This document shows, piece by piece, positions 21,346 to 23,766 of a stretch of DNA of 23,766 nucleotides. Each line of letters starts with the position of its first letter. The stretch's first letter is position 1. The notes under the pieces are model-generated. The model worked only from the letters and a program-made list of their open reading frames with translations. It had not been told where the DNA came from and searched no databases. Made by a program: the position numbers and the translations under genes. Origin of the DNA: CAZPCT01 sp964585325 (GTDB lineage: Bacteria; Patescibacteriota; Minisyncoccia; JACQLN01; CAZPCT01); NCBI GenBank assembly GCA_964585325.1, contig CAZPCT010000019.1, positions 1 to 23,766 of the forward strand. The letters are read 5' to 3'.

Positions 21346-22920
21346 ATGTACGACACCCTTATTCGCAACGGCATGGTTATTGACGGGACAGGTTCCCGCG
21401 CTGCATTTCGCGCGGATGTAGGCGTCGCAAACGGACGCATTGCCGCCGTGGGAGATCTCTCTGGTGAACAGGCTCACCAGACCATAAACGCGGAAGGGAA
21501 AATTGTCTCTCCCGGATTTGTGGACATTCAAAACCACTCAGACAGCTACGGCGCGCTACTCAGAAATCCCACACTTGAGAGTATGCTCACGCAAGGCATC
21601 ACGACCGTTCTGGTAGGACACGCAGGCTCATCACTTGCACCGCTTCTTAAAGGTTCACTTGCCTCCATACAGAAATGGACAAACATTACAGGGGTCAATG
21701 TTGATTGGCGAAGCATGGCGGAGTTTCTGCACGTGGTAGACGTTCGGGGCCTGGGGCCAAACGTGGCTACACTTGTTGGGCACAGCACCTTACGCCGTGA
21801 CCTGGCAGGAGACGCAGCACGTCCATTAACAGAAAAGGAGCAGGACCAGTTACTTACCCTTTTGGGCCGCAGTATGAAAGAGGGGGGGTGGGGCGTCTCT
21901 CTTGGGTTGGAGTATTCCCATGAACAGGCGGCCGAACATGGCGAACTTGTAGCCGTGCTACGCGATGCCGCAAAGCGCAAAGGGGTAGGTTCGTTTCATC
22001 TGCGTGATGAAGGAGTTGGTTTTTTTGAGTCACTTGCAGAAATTATGGACCTGGTTAAAGAATCTAGTATCCGCGGCAAGATCTCCCGTTTTAAAATTGA
22101 GGGCGAGGAATCTGTTGAGGCCGCGGAACGTGCGGTGGGAGAACTGACAAAAGCCCGCGAACAGGGCTTGGACCTGTTCATAGACGTATACCCCTACGAC
22201 GTAAGCGCAAGCACGCTCTACCTGTTGTTACCGGCGTGGGCAACAGAGGGGGGGAGGGGAGCACTACTTAAGCAGCTAAGAAACGAAGCTCTGCGCGAAA
22301 AGATAGCGGAGGATATGCGCACGCACTCCTATCCATATAATGAGATACGCATTGCATCCTCTGTGCTAGACCGAACACTTATGGGCCGCACTATAGCTGA
22401 CCTTGCCCGCAACCAAGACACAACGCCGGAAGATGTAATTATGAACGCCCTAATAGCGTCTGAAGATCAGCTTATTGTCTTTTTTAAAAATGCTTCTGAA
22501 AAATTGTTTGAGGTTTTTGTTACCTGGCCCCACGCAATGATAGCCACGAATGGCGTGGGATACAGCGCCCGCGCACACGCGGACGTACGCGAACTGCCAC
22601 ACCCCCGGTCTTTCGGCACCACGGGCCGCATTTTAGGCACGTATGTGCGGGAAAAAAAGCTGCTTACCCTGGAAAACGCGGTGCATAAAATGAGCGGTCT
22701 ACCAGCCACGTTTTTGGGGGTCAAAGGGCGCGGGTTCCTGGAAAAGGGAATGTATGGGGACATAGTGGTATTTGACCCGGACACCGTAACGGACGAAGCA
22801 ACGTTTGATAATCCGTTTATGTCGCCCACGGGTATATCAGATGTGTTCGTAAACGGTATGTGTGTAGTAGAAAACGGAACCTATACAGGAAAAACACCCG
22901 GGGTCGTGCTGTATAAATAA
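21346..22920 (+). CDS. N-acyl-D-amino-acid deacylase-like amidohydrolase, metal ligands altered
   Basis: A 524-aa protein clearly of the D-aminoacylase family by length and by SPGFVDIQNHSD, QGITTVLVGHAGSSLAPL, FHLRDEG, PHPRSFGTTGRILG and GMYGDIVVFDP. Compared with the canonical enzyme (from memory of the family), HTH is QNH (Q62, H64), the metal Cys of GNCG is Ala93 in GHAG, the His of ISH-x-K is Arg in ISRFK, and the SDG Asp is Asn in ATNG. Only H64 and the HLRDE His remain, so metal binding and activity are doubtful. It starts one base after the mraY stop, in the place where murD often lies, and is followed by ftsW; a role at the cell wall is likely. Confidence 0.85.
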   Translation: MYDTLIRNGMVIDGTGSRAAFRADVGVANGRIAAVGDLSGEQAHQTINAEGKIVSPGFVDIQNHSDSYGALLRNPTLESMLTQGITTVLVGHAGSSLAPLLKGSLASIQKWTNITGVNVDWRSMAEFLHVVDVRGLGPNVATLVGHSTLRRDLAGDAARPLTEKEQDQLLTLLGRSMKEGGWGVSLGLEYSHEQAAEHGELVAVLRDAAKRKGVGSFHLRDEGVGFFESLAEIMDLVKESSIRGKISRFKIEGEESVEAAERAVGELTKAREQGLDLFIDVYPYDVSASTLYLLLPAWATEGGRGALLKQLRNEALREKIAEDMRTHSYPYNEIRIASSVLDRTLMGRTIADLARNQDTTPEDVIMNALIASEDQLIVFFKNASEKLFEVFVTWPHAMIATNGVGYSARAHADVRELPHPRSFGTTGRILGTYVREKKLLTLENAVHKMSGLPATFLGVKGRGFLEKGMYGDIVVFDPDTVTDEATFDNPFMSPTGISDVFVNGMCVVENGTYTGKTPGVVLYK

Positions 22921-22926
22921 GGGACA

Positions 22927-23766
22927 ATGGCAACAAAAACAAAGAGGTCCATTGGGGGAGCTTTTGTACTGGCCGCGTTCTTGCTCGCGGTTTTTGGGCT
23001 TGTTATGTTGCTTTCTACGTCTGTTCCGCTCTCACAGCAAAATTTTGGTGAGTCATATTACTACTTCAGACACCAGCTCATCTTTGGTTTTGCTCTGGGG
23101 CTTCTTCTGTTTTTTGCCGCACGAACCATTGGCTACCGCCGCCTGAGGGTTCTTGCGTTGCCACTTTTCATTCTTTCTTTGGTACTGCTGGTGCTTGTTT
23201 TTATTCCGCAGCTTTCCTACAGCGCAGGCGGGGCGCGTAGCTGGCTGCAGATTGGCGGTTTTTCGTTCCAGCCAAGCGAGCTTGCTAAATTGACATTCAT
23301 ACTCTACCTTGCCGGCTGGCTGGACAAGAATAAGCTCAAAACCTCTTCCTCCGGCTCTGTGCTCCCGTTTCTCATCATAACCGGGGTGGTAAGTGGTCTG
23401 GTGGTGCTTCAGCCAGACATAGGCACTGCGGCCGTTATAGCGGCTTCGGGGCTTATTATGTATTTTGTGGCGGGCGCCCGCATGAAGGCTGTTTTGGTGG
23501 TAATCCTTATAGGTGCGGTGCTTGCGGGCATACTTGTAGCTATGCACCCTGAACGTGTCTCACGCATCATGGCACCCTTTACGGCCGGGCAGGATACGCA
23601 AGGGGAGGGATACCAAATAAACCAGGCGCTCATTGCTATAGGATCTGGCGGCTTTGTGGGGAGGGGGCTAGGGAAAAGCGTACAAAAGTACCAGTACCTC
23701 CCCGAGTCTATAGGCGACTCCATCTTCGCCATTATTGGAGAGGAGCTCGGTTTTTTAGGCGCGGGA
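22927..23766 (+). CDS. ftsW: FtsW/RodA-type peptidoglycan polymerase (partial)
   Basis: The first 280 codons of a SEDS-family membrane glycosyltransferase, cut by the window edge. Hallmarks: GGARSWLQIGGFSFQPSELAKL, QPDIGTAAV, ALIAIGSGGFVGRGLGKS and YLPESIGDSIFAIIGEELGF (each cited in part). At least seven membrane helices are visible. The neighbourhood (mraY upstream) favours FtsW over RodA. It lies six bases after the amidohydrolase stop. Confidence 0.92.
   Translation, partial: MATKTKRSIGGAFVLAAFLLAVFGLVMLLSTSVPLSQQNFGESYYYFRHQLIFGFALGLLLFFAARTIGYRRLRVLALPLFILSLVLLVLVFIPQLSYSAGGARSWLQIGGFSFQPSELAKLTFILYLAGWLDKNKLKTSSSGSVLPFLIITGVVSGLVVLQPDIGTAAVIAASGLIMYFVAGARMKAVLVVILIGAVLAGILVAMHPERVSRIMAPFTAGQDTQGEGYQINQALIAIGSGGFVGRGLGKSVQKYQYLPESIGDSIFAIIGEELGFLGAG

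Noticed and set aside
1..23766. CRISPR array or insertion sequence
   Set aside because: No regularly spaced repeats and no transposase-like frame with terminal inverted repeats were found on either strand.

Overview
The window looks like a chromosomal segment of a Candidate Phyla Radiation (Patescibacteria, Parcubacteria-like) bacterium. This is inferred from content only. Several housekeeping proteins are trimmed: AspRS without its GAD insertion, DnaX without its zinc module, and a PriA whose ATPase motifs have decayed. Most core genes start without a Shine-Dalgarno (SD) sequence, and the cell-wall cluster carries a D-aminoacylase-like protein of a type I associate with this group. Base composition is near 50% GC, with no rRNA, CRISPR array or IS element.

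Layout. 1-4200: a GtrA-family membrane protein, a small lipoprotein with strong 3' RNA hairpins, and a minus-strand two-component pair (soluble PAS/GAF histidine kinase plus single-domain response regulator). 4200-9770: an accessory zone with an intergenic patch holding two DnaA-box-like sites, an HNH endonuclease, a divergent HhH-GPD/FeS glycosylase-like protein, tRNA-Gln(TTG) with an AT-rich ORF starting one base after it, a DEDDh exonuclease, a HAD phosphatase and an unknown acidic protein. 9770-14125: dnaX and fmt on the minus strand alternate with two plus-strand cassettes, a reverse transcriptase with a long structured leader and a dipeptidase E. 14125-16540: priA-def on the minus strand. 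16670 to the end: a collinear plus-strand run aspS-scpA-scpB-dac-mraY-amidohydrolase-ftsW, linking chromosome condensation and peptidoglycan synthesis; ftsW runs off the right edge.

Main discovery candidate: a retron-like element at about 10845-12273. A divergent promoter is followed by about 340 nt of non-coding, hairpin-rich leader and then a 333-aa RT with retron-type features (NA-x-x-x-x-H, YVDD, ITG). The leader begins with two abutting 10-nt blocks whose exact complements lie just before the RT ribosome-binding site, but in an order that makes the pairings cross. The inner block is followed by GAGC, as expected for a retron a1 repeat and branching guanosine. The leader also contains a tRNA-like D-arm and T-loop sequence. 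No effector gene is adjacent.

A second pattern: seven accessory genes (lipoprotein, HNH, HhH-GPD, exonuclease, the 181-aa protein, RT, PepE) have strong SD sites, and most also have a recognisable promoter and their own hairpin terminator, as if they were single-gene cassettes. Neighbouring core genes lack SDs, and some appear leaderless.
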